From contig CAOKRG010000012.1 in assembly GCA_948471095.1 (NCBI GenBank), positions 1 to 53,259 of the forward strand: a stretch of 53,259 nt of DNA. The letters run 5' to 3'. Made by a program: the position numbers and the translations under genes. How positions within the stretch are numbered: the first letter of the stretch is position 1; each line of letters opens with the position of its first letter. The stretch is from an uncultured Oscillospiraceae bacterium (lineage in GTDB: Bacteria > Bacillota > Clostridia > Oscillospirales > Acutalibacteraceae). Below are positions 44,417 through 52,685 of the stretch, piece by piece. The notes below the pieces were generated by a model. The model saw nothing but the letters and a program-made list of their open reading frames with translations, ran no database searches and was not told where the DNA came from.

Positions 44417-44893
44417 TCAACCACGGGTTGCGGGGGGCCATTCCTCCGCGAAATCCTCCCCGTCCCAGGGGGTGCACCAGCGGGGGATGCTCCCATCGCG
44501 GGCAAGAAGCACATCGTTCAAAAAGTCTGTGATGGTGCCGGTGCACGCAAAGGGGCCTGTGCTGCAGGTTGGGCCCACATACAGGTATTCCTTTGTATGG
44601 CTTTTCTCCAGGTCAATTACCAGGGCTAAGTCATGAAACGTGCCGGTATCCAGAATGCCCGGGCGAAGGCCGCCTAATTTAGCAATGTACAGTATTTCAG
44701 GTATGCTGTTAAAATGATAGTCTCCCATAAAAAGAGAGAATCCGTTTGCCAGAGAAAGCATGGTCATGAAATCCTCAGGGGGGGAGAATTTTTTTTTGAA
44801 TGATTCATAGAGTCCAGCATCCATGGGGGCAACGGTTTTAAACTGCCAGAAAGGGTCGGAGGAAAAGGTTTGGATGATCTCCTTGATCTGCAT
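44417..44893 (-). CDS. SMI1/KNR4 (SUKH) family immunity-like protein
   Basis: A 158-residue protein resembling the SUKH superfamily, which neutralises nuclease toxins in polymorphic toxin systems. Features are the N-terminal MQIKEIIQTFSSDPFW, LSLANGFSLFMGDYHFNSIP (the LANG-F-L-G core) and IPEILYIAKLGGLRPG. The start at 44893 follows GAGGTATCAC. It lies 28 bp downstream of the HNH-toxin-like gene on the same strand, as expected of a toxin-immunity pair. Base composition is AT-richer than the flanks. Confidence 0.8.
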   Translation of the reverse strand: MQIKEIIQTFSSDPFWQFKTVAPMDAGLYESFKKKFSPPEDFMTMLSLANGFSLFMGDYHFNSIPEILYIAKLGGLRPGILDTGTFHDLALVIDLEKSHTKEYLYVGPTCSTGPFACTGTITDFLNDVLLARDGSIPRWCTPWDGEDFAEEWPPATRG

Positions 44894-44921
44894 TGTGATA
44901 CCTCGAATGAATACGAAAATT

Positions 44922-45410
44922 CTAATAGTTTCGCCACCACGAAGTGAACGTGAGGTGGGTAGCTTTGGGCAGTGGAATAAGATTGGCGTTGTCATTATTT
45001 CCACCGAAATTCCGTGGACGTATATGATGAATCTCATAGTCGCCCCAGTCCCAAGGGTCTTTGCCATTGTTGTATGTCTTGTTGAACCAGTTTATGTATG
45101 TTTTCCTTCCATTCCAATCTATTGGAGTAGTCTTCGGGTGATTAGCGTAATATGGGGCAACACATAGTTTGCCTGAAACAGGACAAATATATTTTGGGTA
45201 TAGCTTCGCCTTTTTGTTCATAAGGAAATTCTTTTGCTGCCCATAGACGTCATCCCCACAGCATACTCCTTCTATCACAAGCCTAAAATATTTGGTAGTA
45301 CTAATTGTAACACTTCTGGTTACGGTGGTGAGCCCCAGAGAAGTTACCTTCCACCTCTCTTTTAAGTTGTCTGCGTTTATATCTCTGCACGTGCCATAGT
45401 ACAAACTCAC
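44922..45410 (-). CDS. HNH nuclease domain, C-terminal half of a split exported toxin
   Basis: A 162-residue open frame whose last 45 residues are an HNH-type nuclease: YEIHHIRPRNFGGNNDNANL, with the HH pair, the asparagine NxxN and the final H in LPKATH. CPVSGKLC (about residue 77) could be a metal or disulphide site. The upstream part, TSLGLTTVTRSVTISTTKYF, looks like extracellular sequence. It begins GTG but without a good ribosome binding site, and continues the exported ORF at 45418-45810 in another frame. It is the likely C-terminal part of that toxin. Confidence 0.75.
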   Translation of the reverse strand: MSLYYGTCRDINADNLKERWKVTSLGLTTVTRSVTISTTKYFRLVIEGVCCGDDVYGQQKNFLMNKKAKLYPKYICPVSGKLCVAPYYANHPKTTPIDWNGRKTYINWFNKTYNNGKDPWDWGDYEIHHIRPRNFGGNNDNANLIPLPKATHLTFTSWWRNY

Positions 45411-45417
45411 ATCCAGG

Positions 45418-45810
45418 TCAGTTCCCCACGTTAATGGCGTTGCAGCTAATTGCCATCACCACATGAATACTATACACCAACCAATCCGGAAGACAGGCAT
45501 AGGCCTCGCTTGGCTGCCGCGCATTGACCGGAACGGCGGAGACAATGGCTGTCGATCCATCCGCATACGTAAGAAGAATTGTATCGGATTGACCATCAGC
45601 CTCAAATGCCGCCGCTTCCTCGCCGGTACACAGGTAAGGCTCTTGGGATACAATAGGATTATCAGGTGTAGAGAAGGCTTCATAATACAGCTGCTCTAGA
45701 TACGTAGAATTTTCAGGAACCGCTTCTGACTCTGCTTGTGCGGGTATTGCAGCAGCTGAAAATACCAATACAAGGGCGAACAAGAGCGAGAGCAATTTCG
45801 GAATCTTCAC
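45418..45810 (-). CDS. Signal-peptide N-terminal half of the split toxin
   Basis: A 130-residue open frame starting GTG after GAGGTGATAAGAA. The signal peptide is MKIPKLLSLLFALVLVFSAA with cleavage expected near AIPAQAES. The remainder (SDTILLTYADGSTAIVSAVP) is of unknown fold. It stops at 45418 after NAINVGN. One extra base in a GGGG run (45424-45427) would explain the shift: removing it reads NVGTDLDVSLYYGTC straight into the HNH half, for a protein of about 295 residues. A perfect promoter lies upstream. Confidence 0.72.
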   Translation of the reverse strand: MKIPKLLSLLFALVLVFSAAAIPAQAESEAVPENSTYLEQLYYEAFSTPDNPIVSQEPYLCTGEEAAAFEADGQSDTILLTYADGSTAIVSAVPVNARQPSEAYACLPDWLVYSIHVVMAISCNAINVGN

Positions 45811-45843
45811 TTCTTATCACCTCAATTGTTAAGCGTTGGAATT

Positions 45844-45872
45844 ATTATATGGTGATTCTTTGGGTTTGTCAA
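45844..45872 (-). promoter_or_regulatory. Consensus promoter of the HNH toxin locus
   Basis: On the minus strand, TTGACA (45867-45872) and TATAAT (45844-45849) are separated by exactly 17 bp. It is 34 bp upstream of the GTG start. This is among the strongest promoter matches in the window, so the toxin-immunity locus could be well expressed. Confidence 0.88.
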
Positions 45873-45897
45873 TACAAGAATACAATCTTATATCATT

Positions 45898-47667
45898 CTA
45901 ATCCTCCACCTGGGCGGTATACAGATGGTAATATTTACCGCGCTTTGCCAGCAGCTCCTGGTGGGAGCCCATCTCCGCGATGCCCTTGTCAGATATGTAC
46001 AGAATGCGGTCGCAGTTTTTAATGGTGGAGAGCCGGTGGGCGATGATGAAGGAGGTGCGTCCCTTCAGCAGGGCTTGCAGTCCCTGCTGAACCAGTTTCT
46101 CGGTTTTTGCGTCAATGGAGGAGGTGGCCTCGTCCAGCACCAAGATTTTCGGGTCGGAGAGCAGTGTGCGGGCAAAGGCCACCAGCTGCCGCTGGCCCTG
46201 GGAGAGCCGGGAGCCCCGCTCGTTCACCTGGGTGTCGTAGCCCCGCTCCATCTGGCTGATGAACTCATGGGCGCACACGGTTTTGGCGGCGGCAATCACT
46301 TCCTCGTCCGTGGCGTCCAGGCGGCCGTAGCGGATGTTGTCCATAATGCTGCCGGAGAAAATGAAGCTGTCCTGGAGCATAATGCCCATCTGGCTGCGCA
46401 GAGAGTGCAGGGTCACCCCGGCAATGTCCGTGCCGTCCAGCAGCACTTGGCCGCCGGTCAGGTTATAGAACCGGGACAGGAGGTTTACCACCGTGGTCTT
46501 GCCAGCGCCCGTGGGGCCCACCAGGGCGATGGACTCGCCGGGGTTCACGCTCAGGTTGAAGTGCTCCAGCACGTTTACCGTGCCATCGTAGGAGAAGGTC
46601 ACGTCCCGGAACTCCACCCCGCCCCGGATGGGCGGCAGCTCCGTAGCGCCAGGGGCGTCGTCCACGGTGACGGGTTCGTCCATCATCTCAAAGATACGCT
46701 CCAAGTAGGCTACGGCGTTGATGAAGGTGTTGTACAGGTTCGAGAGGCTCAGCATAGGCTGCCAGAACCGCCAGGCGTAGGAGGAGAGGGCGATGATGGT
46801 GCCGATCTGCATAGAGGGCCCCAAAAAGGCCAGGCCCACCAGGTACATGGCCCCCACCACCCAGGTGGAGATGTTGTCCACCGAAACCCAGATGAGCTGG
46901 GAGGTGTACTGGGCCCGCATCCAGGCCTTGTAGCTGTTGCGGTTCAGCCGGTCGTAGATGCCGGCGTTTTCCTCCTCCCGGGTAAAGGCCTGGGTGATCT
47001 TCATGCCGTCCAGGCTCTCGTGGAGGTAGGCGTTCAGGTTGGAGCTCTTGTTGGAGACGTTCTGCCAGGCCCGGCGCTGGGCGGGCTTTACCAAAAAGAT
47101 GACCACCAACAGCAGGGGCACGCCGGCCATGACCACCAGGGACAGCCGCACGTCGCAGATGAGCATAAACACGGCGATGAGCACCAGATTGAAGATCTCC
47201 AGCACAAAGTTGATGATGCCGTTGGAGAGGGCGTCCGAGACGCTGTTCACATAGTTGATCACCCGGGTGAGGATCTTCCCGTGGGGCCGGTCGTCGTAAA
47301 ACTGGAAGGGCAGCTTTTGCAGATGGGCGAACAGATCCTTGCGGATGTCGTAGATGATCTCCTGCCCCACGGAGATCATGTATTTGCTGCGGGTGCGGGC
47401 AAAGAGGATGGAGACCACAATGGCCGCCAGCATGCACACCGAGAGCAGCGCCAGCTCCCCATAGTCCTTGTTGGGCACGGAGACGTTGATGCCCCGCTGG
47501 ACCAGCAGGGGCCCCACCAGGGCCGCGGCGGCGGAGAGGGCGGAATAGAGCAGGGAGAGAACCATCTTTTTCTTGTGCCGCCCAATGTAGGTCCCGGCCC
47601 GAAGCAGATGCTTGATGCTAAATGGGGTTTCCAGGTTTTCGTCAACGTCGAAGCGGTTGCGCGCCAT
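45898..47667 (-). CDS. Heterodimeric ABC exporter, catalytic-site subunit
   Basis: A 589-residue exporter half with six membrane helices (about residues 40-320) and an ATPase domain. Walker A GPTGAGKTT is near residue 384, Walker B ILVLDEATSSID keeps the catalytic glutamate, and the H-loop histidine is in IIAHRLSTI. The signature motif is LSQGQ (near 488) instead of LSGGQ, which will face the degenerate site formed with the partner. This is the usual distribution in TM287/288- or BmrCD-like exporters. Substrate unknown (drug, lipid or peptide). Its ATG abuts the partner's stop codon. Confidence 0.93.
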   Translation of the reverse strand: MARNRFDVDENLETPFSIKHLLRAGTYIGRHKKKMVLSLLYSALSAAAALVGPLLVQRGINVSVPNKDYGELALLSVCMLAAIVVSILFARTRSKYMISVGQEIIYDIRKDLFAHLQKLPFQFYDDRPHGKILTRVINYVNSVSDALSNGIINFVLEIFNLVLIAVFMLICDVRLSLVVMAGVPLLLVVIFLVKPAQRRAWQNVSNKSSNLNAYLHESLDGMKITQAFTREEENAGIYDRLNRNSYKAWMRAQYTSQLIWVSVDNISTWVVGAMYLVGLAFLGPSMQIGTIIALSSYAWRFWQPMLSLSNLYNTFINAVAYLERIFEMMDEPVTVDDAPGATELPPIRGGVEFRDVTFSYDGTVNVLEHFNLSVNPGESIALVGPTGAGKTTVVNLLSRFYNLTGGQVLLDGTDIAGVTLHSLRSQMGIMLQDSFIFSGSIMDNIRYGRLDATDEEVIAAAKTVCAHEFISQMERGYDTQVNERGSRLSQGQRQLVAFARTLLSDPKILVLDEATSSIDAKTEKLVQQGLQALLKGRTSFIIAHRLSTIKNCDRILYISDKGIAEMGSHQELLAKRGKYYHLYTAQVED

Positions 47668-49440
47668 TTATATCGCCTCTCTTTCTGTTTCGTCCCCGCC
47701 GTTTTGCAGCAGGAAGACCTCCCGGTAGTAGCCGGGCTTTTGGGAGAGCTCCGCGTGGGTGCCCATGGCGGTGATGGTTCCGTTTTCAATGACGACCACC
47801 TTGTCCGCCCGCTTGGTGGTGGAGATGCGCTGGGCCACGATGATCTTGGTGCAGGGGAAGTCCAAGTGGGCCAGCTGCTCTTGAATGTACTTCTCCGTCT
47901 CCAGGTCCACGGCGCTGGTGGTGTCGTCCAGAATGAGCACCGAAGGCTTCACGGCCAGGGCCCGGGCCAGGGCGATGCGCTGCTTCTGTCCGCCGGAAAG
48001 GCCGGTGCCCCGCTCGCCGATCACGGTGTCAAAGCCCTCGGGCAGCTTCCCGGCGAAGTCCGTCACGTCCGCCATGGTGGCAAAGCGCTTGACCTCATCC
48101 TCGGACATGGCGCTGTCCCCATAGGCAATGTTCCCGTCCACGGTGTCGGAGAAGAGGAACACGTCCTGGGTGGCCAGGCCGATGGAGGACCGCAGGGCCT
48201 TTAGGTCATACCTGCGCACAGGGGTTCCGTCCAGGTCCACCTGGCCGCTGGTGGGGTCCGCGAACCGGGGGATCAGGTTGACCAGCGAGGTCTTGCCCGA
48301 GCCGGTGGGGCCCATAATGGCCACGGTCTCTCCGGGCTGAATGTCCAGGTCGATGTGGGAGAGCACCTGGGTCCCGTGGAGCTTGAGGCCCACGTCCCGG
48401 AACCGCACCCGGCCCTCCACCCGGCCCTGGGGCTTCACCGCGTCCGGCCGGGAGACAATGGTGGACTTGGCGTAATACAGCTCGATGATCTTGCTGGCGC
48501 TGGCAAAGAAGCGCTGTAAGTCGTTTAAGTGCATACCCAAGGAGCGCATGGGCTCCGAGAGGGTCCAGGTCAGGCCGTTGAACATGGTGAAGGTGCCAAT
48601 GGTGATGCGGCCGTTGATGAGGAAAATGCCGCCCACCAGCAGCACGGCGATGGAAAGGGACTGGGAAAGGGTGTCAATGTAGGGGCTGAACTTGAGCCAC
48701 AGCAAAGAGGCGGTTTTGTTGGCCTCCTTATAGGCCTGGTTCTTCTGGTCAAACTGCTCCTTCTCGTACTCCTCCCGGGCAAAGGCCTTCACCACCCGGT
48801 TGCCGGAGATATTCTCCTGGGCGGCGGTGTTCAGGCGGGAGAGCTTCTCCCGCAGCTCCACATAGAGGGGGTGGACCCGCCGGGAGAAGAGGAAGGTGAA
48901 CAGGAAGATCAGCGGGGTGACGGCCAGCATACACAGGGCGAAGAGCCAGTCCGTGGCCAAAAAGGTGATGGCCGTGGTGCTGAACAGCACGATGCAGTGG
49001 ATGAGCTGCCGCAGCACAAAGCATACCGCGTGGCGGATCATGTCCATGTCGCCGGTCAGGCGGGTCATCAGGTCGCCGGTGCGGTAGGCGCTGTAGAACG
49101 CCTGGTCCTGCTCCTGCATGTTCTGGTACAGGTCGCGGCGCAGCTCGTAGATGAGCTTTTGGGAGATGTGCTCGTAGGTCATGTTGGAAAGATAGCCGAA
49201 GCCGGTGCGGAACAGGGTGAAGCCCACCAGCACCGCCACCATGATCCCCAGGTGCCGGGCGGCCTGGGGGTCCACCGCGCCGGACTCCTGCATGGGGCGG
49301 AACACGGTGTCCATAATGTTGGCGGTGATCAGGGAGTTGCCCAGGGCCAGCACGGCCAGCAGGGCGGTGGAGAAGAGGGCGAAGATATAGCGCTTGTGGC
49401 TGCCCTTCAGCCGCGCCCACACCCATCTAAGCTGGAACAT
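47668..49440 (-). CDS. Heterodimeric ABC exporter, degenerate-site subunit
   Basis: A 590-residue exporter half with six membrane helices. Walker A GPTGSGKTS (near residue 377) and signature LSGGQKQ (near 480) are intact, but Walker B reads VLILDDTTSAVD, with Asp replacing the catalytic Glu, and the H-loop reads VAQRIST, with Gln replacing His. Its own ATP site is therefore expected to hydrolyse poorly. Together with the downstream gene it forms one active and one inactive site. GGAGGATTTCTCT precedes the ATG. Confidence 0.93.
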   Translation of the reverse strand: MFQLRWVWARLKGSHKRYIFALFSTALLAVLALGNSLITANIMDTVFRPMQESGAVDPQAARHLGIMVAVLVGFTLFRTGFGYLSNMTYEHISQKLIYELRRDLYQNMQEQDQAFYSAYRTGDLMTRLTGDMDMIRHAVCFVLRQLIHCIVLFSTTAITFLATDWLFALCMLAVTPLIFLFTFLFSRRVHPLYVELREKLSRLNTAAQENISGNRVVKAFAREEYEKEQFDQKNQAYKEANKTASLLWLKFSPYIDTLSQSLSIAVLLVGGIFLINGRITIGTFTMFNGLTWTLSEPMRSLGMHLNDLQRFFASASKIIELYYAKSTIVSRPDAVKPQGRVEGRVRFRDVGLKLHGTQVLSHIDLDIQPGETVAIMGPTGSGKTSLVNLIPRFADPTSGQVDLDGTPVRRYDLKALRSSIGLATQDVFLFSDTVDGNIAYGDSAMSEDEVKRFATMADVTDFAGKLPEGFDTVIGERGTGLSGGQKQRIALARALAVKPSVLILDDTTSAVDLETEKYIQEQLAHLDFPCTKIIVAQRISTTKRADKVVVIENGTITAMGTHAELSQKPGYYREVFLLQNGGDETEREAI

Positions 49441-49496
49441 AGAGAAATCCTCCTTGCCGCGGAAAGCGGCGGTCCCCGGTGGAGGGGGATTGATTG

Positions 49497-49546
49497 GCTT
49501 TTCGAAAAGCTTCCCCTATTATAGCGCCCAGGCAGAAAAATGAAAG
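49497..49546 (-). promoter_or_regulatory. Promoter and palindromic operator of the ABC exporter
   Basis: On the minus strand, TATAAT (49518-49523) has a weak -35 (CTTTCA, 49541-49546) 17 bp upstream. Directly downstream, near the expected transcription start, lies the perfect palindrome GCTTTTCGAAAAGC (49497-49510), well placed for a repressor. No regulator gene is adjacent. Confidence 0.6.
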
Positions 49547-49667
49547 ATGTTTTCTCAAAAAATTCAAAAATCAGCGTTCTGACGGAAGAAGTCGGGGAAG
49601 TCCATGGAAATGTGGTCAATCTGGCCCGGACGCTTTGCAGCTTTGCGGAGACGGAAAAAGCCCACCC

Positions 49668-49691
49668 AGCGCAACCGTAAAAGTTTCGTCC
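49668..49691. repeat. Short fragment of the intergenic repeat family
   Basis: The segment AGCGCAACCGTAAAAGTTTC followed by GTCC matches the conserved arm seen at 14933-14955, 20994-21018 and others. No full element surrounds it. The remainder of the 333-bp gap (49441-49773) holds the exporter promoter and the transglutaminase terminator. Confidence 0.55.
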
Positions 49692-49712
49692 TTCTCGCCT
49701 CCCGGCTTTCAC

Positions 49713-49757
49713 GCCAAAGAAAGGCGGCCCTCTGCTCCATAAAGCAGAGAGGCCGCT
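49713..49757 (-). terminator. Intrinsic terminator after the transglutaminase gene
   Basis: On the minus strand, GCGGCC...CTCTGCT (49756 down to 49743) pairs with AGCAGAG...GGCCGC and is followed by CTTTCTTTGG. It begins 17 bp after the gene's stop codon. Confidence 0.7.
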
Positions 49758-49773
49758 TGCTCAAAATAGACGG

Positions 49774-52566
49774 CTATATCAGCCCCGCCAGCCAGCAGCG
49801 GGCCAGGTGGAGCTTGGGCAGCTGCTTTCGCAGGGTCTGCCGCAGGGCTTCCGCCGCGTCCAGCAGCTCGTCCAGCTCCTCTTGGGGCAGGGGGCCGGGC
49901 CCGAAGCGGGCTTTCTCCGCCAGCTCCTTCCACCGGGCGGGGGGGTCCTCCCGCTGGCCGCACAGGGCCTGCCAGCCGTACCGCTTCATGATGAGGGCGT
50001 AGGCTTTCAGCGCGGCCCGGTTCCGGTCCGGCTGGCCCAGGGCCTTCCGCCAGCTCCGGCGGCGCAGCCAGCGGTTCAGCAGCAGGGCCCACGCCACAGC
50101 CAGCAGGGACAGGGCCGCGGGCAGCGCCCAGGAGGGGCCCGCCTCTTCTCTAGCGGCGTTTGCGCCTGGCGCGGGGGTGGCCAAAGGCTCCCGGGTAGCC
50201 CGGGGCGCGGCGGAGGCTTCCGCCTGCCGGGGGCTTTCCGTGGCCCGGGGCGGCAGGGTGGGCATGGGCCCATCCGGCCGGGGGGCGGGCGTCTGGGCGT
50301 CGGAGAACTCCGGCACCCGGGCGTTGGCGTACACGGCGGGCGCGTCCGGGGAGGGGGGCGTTACCTCCACCGGCGTCCAGCCGGTTCCGGCGCAGTAGAC
50401 CTCCAGCCAGGCGTGGGCGTTGTAGTCCGGCACCTCCACCCAGCCCGCCTCGCCGGAGGGCGCCACATAGCCCTCCGCGTACCGGGCCGGGTAGCCCGCG
50501 GAGCGCAGCAGCATCACCGCCGCCGTGGCAAAGTGGACGCAGTAGCCCTGGCGGGAGCTGTCCAGGAAAAATTCCACAAAGTCCTGCCCCCGTCCGGGCT
50601 GGGGCGGGTCCAGGGTGTAGGTGTAGTACTGCTGGAAGACCATGGCAACCCGCCCGGCAAAGGACAAGGGATGCTCCCGCAGGCTCAGCTCGCCAAGCGG
50701 CTCCCCCTGGCCCAGAATTTTCACATCCAGGGAGTCGGAGGTGCGCAGGTCTGGCCGCAGGGAAAAAGCCTCCCGGTACCGGTCCAGAAACTCCGCCAGC
50801 TCTTCGGGCACCTGGGTGTAGTATTCATAGGCAAAGTCTGTGTAGTCCTCCACCGCGGCCATTAGCGCGGCGGGCTCCGGGTCGAAAAGCTCCCGGAACC
50901 AGTCCGGGGCTTTCCACAGGTCCCGCTCCCCCTTTCTGTTCCAATTTCGCTCTTGATTTTCCATATCCTCGGCCAGCCACTGAACGCACTGGACTTTGGC
51001 AAGATCCACCGCATAGGATTCCCCCAGGTAGCTGGTCAGGTGTTCCCTCTGGTCTGGTTCCAGCAGCTGCTCCGTAAACCGGCGGCGGCGCTCCGTCCAT
51101 CGGGCGGCGCTTCCGCTGGTTCCGGCGGGCTGCCCCTCTTCTTCGGAATTCGTTGTAGAAATGCCCATGCCCTCCAAGGCGCCCTCAAAAAAAATGCTTA
51201 TGCTGGCGGGCATCTGAAGGCTCCCGCCCAGAAAGCGGGTGGCCCGGTCAAAGTAGCGCCAGCCCCAGGGCATGGTTATGCCCTCCAACTGGTACTCCTT
51301 GGTTCCCGCGAAGAAATTACCGGACTTGGCAAAGCCGTCTCCCACCAGCTCCGCCCCGTAAGGGGAAAGGTCCGTGTCCGCCGCCAGGCCATAGGGGATG
51401 TACACGCACCGGGGGTTGGCCCCCAGGTTTTCCACGGCCAGCCGGTAGCTGCCGGGCTCGTCGATGCTTTCCGTGTACATGTCCCGGCGGTAGCGGGCGG
51501 GCAGGGTTTGGGCCTGCAGGCCGATGTCATCTAGGGCCGCGTCCGCCGCCGCGCTGGGGCGCTCCCAGCTGGAACCGGTGTACACGCTGCCCACAAAGCT
51601 TTTCAGATACTCCTTCTGGGTGAGGGCTTCCTCCTCCCAGTCGAACTTTACCCGCAGCATGGTTTTGCCGGAGTAATGCCGCCCGCCCATGCGGCTTAGC
51701 TCCACCCGGTTGTTGCCGCTGCCCTGGCCTCCTCCCTGCAGGGAGGAAAGGCCGAAGCCCTCCGTCACGCCCTGGCGCAGCTGGTTGACCAGGTCGGGCC
51801 GGGAATAGGTCTCCGGCGGCGAGGCCCAATAGACCGCCAGCAGGCTTGCCAGGACCGCCAGGGGAACCAGAAGCATGGCCCCGCCAGCCGAGCCGCTGGC
51901 CTGGAAGCGGCCCCGCCGCAGCACGGCGGACTTCCGGCCGGTCAGGGGCAGGGCGGTGAGCAGCAGGCTGCACCAAAAAAGCAGAATGCCCCCATAGGCC
52001 CAGCCGGCGGGCAGAATGGAAAAGCCCATGGGCAGCAGCAAAAACACCGCCGTCAGGCAGAAAGCCCCCAGGGGGCTTTTGCGCTTGACCAGCATCCGGC
52101 TCAGCCACCAGAAAAAGGGGAAGAGCAGAATGCCCAGAAAGGCCGTGCACTCCTCCTCGCTGTGGTAGGTGCGGGGCAGGCCCGGCAAAGTCAACACGGG
52201 GAGCTCGTAGTTCAGCCGTTGGCCATAGGCGTTCAGCATTAGGTTCAGGGTCCGCAGGGCCCCTTGAAGGACCTCCTCGAAAAGGAAGATCAAAAACACC
52301 AGCCACACGGCCCAGCCCAGCAGAGAGGCCAGCCGCCAGCGGCGGGTTTGGTCCATATGCCGCCAGAGCCAGAACCCGGCGCAGGCCAGGCCGGTCAGGA
52401 TGAGCCGGGGAGCCAGCACGGGCAGCTGAAAGGCTGTGGCCACGCAGCCAAAGGCGCTGAGCCCGCCCAGCAAAAGCATAAAAAGATAGAAAGCCCGACG
52501 GCCGGGGGCCTGCTCCTGGTTTTGGAGCAGGCGCGGGCGGTCCAGGCGGAGAGGTTGGTTTTGCAT
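49774..52566 (-). CDS. TgpA-like membrane transglutaminase
   Basis: A 930-residue membrane protein. The N-terminal 240 residues hold about six to seven membrane helices. An external region follows with the transglutaminase-like core at about 660-740: the catalytic Cys in GYCVHFATAAVMLLRSAGYP (near residue 675) and His in YNAHAWLEVYCAGTGWTPVE (near 717). A Pro/Ala-rich linker, one more helix (around 800) and a cytosolic tail (DUF4129-like) end the protein. In Pseudomonas, TgpA is essential, but the substrate is unknown. GGAGG lies 11 bp before the ATG. Confidence 0.9.
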   Translation of the reverse strand: MQNQPLRLDRPRLLQNQEQAPGRRAFYLFMLLLGGLSAFGCVATAFQLPVLAPRLILTGLACAGFWLWRHMDQTRRWRLASLLGWAVWLVFLIFLFEEVLQGALRTLNLMLNAYGQRLNYELPVLTLPGLPRTYHSEEECTAFLGILLFPFFWWLSRMLVKRKSPLGAFCLTAVFLLLPMGFSILPAGWAYGGILLFWCSLLLTALPLTGRKSAVLRRGRFQASGSAGGAMLLVPLAVLASLLAVYWASPPETYSRPDLVNQLRQGVTEGFGLSSLQGGGQGSGNNRVELSRMGGRHYSGKTMLRVKFDWEEEALTQKEYLKSFVGSVYTGSSWERPSAAADAALDDIGLQAQTLPARYRRDMYTESIDEPGSYRLAVENLGANPRCVYIPYGLAADTDLSPYGAELVGDGFAKSGNFFAGTKEYQLEGITMPWGWRYFDRATRFLGGSLQMPASISIFFEGALEGMGISTTNSEEEGQPAGTSGSAARWTERRRRFTEQLLEPDQREHLTSYLGESYAVDLAKVQCVQWLAEDMENQERNWNRKGERDLWKAPDWFRELFDPEPAALMAAVEDYTDFAYEYYTQVPEELAEFLDRYREAFSLRPDLRTSDSLDVKILGQGEPLGELSLREHPLSFAGRVAMVFQQYYTYTLDPPQPGRGQDFVEFFLDSSRQGYCVHFATAAVMLLRSAGYPARYAEGYVAPSGEAGWVEVPDYNAHAWLEVYCAGTGWTPVEVTPPSPDAPAVYANARVPEFSDAQTPAPRPDGPMPTLPPRATESPRQAEASAAPRATREPLATPAPGANAAREEAGPSWALPAALSLLAVAWALLLNRWLRRRSWRKALGQPDRNRAALKAYALIMKRYGWQALCGQREDPPARWKELAEKARFGPGPLPQEELDELLDAAEALRQTLRKQLPKLHLARCWLAGLI

Positions 52567-52613
52567 AAGGGGACTGGCCTCCTTTGTCGGGGCGAAGGAT
52601 TATGACTATATAA

Positions 52614-52642
52614 ATTATAACCCAAACCGGCAGAATGCGCAA
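52614..52642 (-). promoter_or_regulatory. Promoter of the transglutaminase gene
   Basis: On the minus strand, TTGCGC (52637-52642), a 17-bp spacer and TATAAT (52614-52619). The gene's ATG is about 48 bp downstream. Confidence 0.75.
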
Positions 52643-52685
52643 GAGGTTTTCTGAGGAGGGAATGACTAAAGCGAGAAGGTAATAA

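Noticed and set aside
45405-45455. Programmed ribosomal frameshift joining the two toxin halves
   Set aside because: No slippery heptamer or clear downstream pseudoknot is seen; a one-base insertion in a G-run explains the shift more simply, although it cannot be fully excluded.
45925-48204. A 759-residue open frame on the plus strand antisense to the ABC exporter genes
   Set aside because: It is a shadow of high-GC coding on the other strand, has no ribosome binding site or family features, and its composition (His, Gly, Val, Gln rich) is that of reverse-strand readings.
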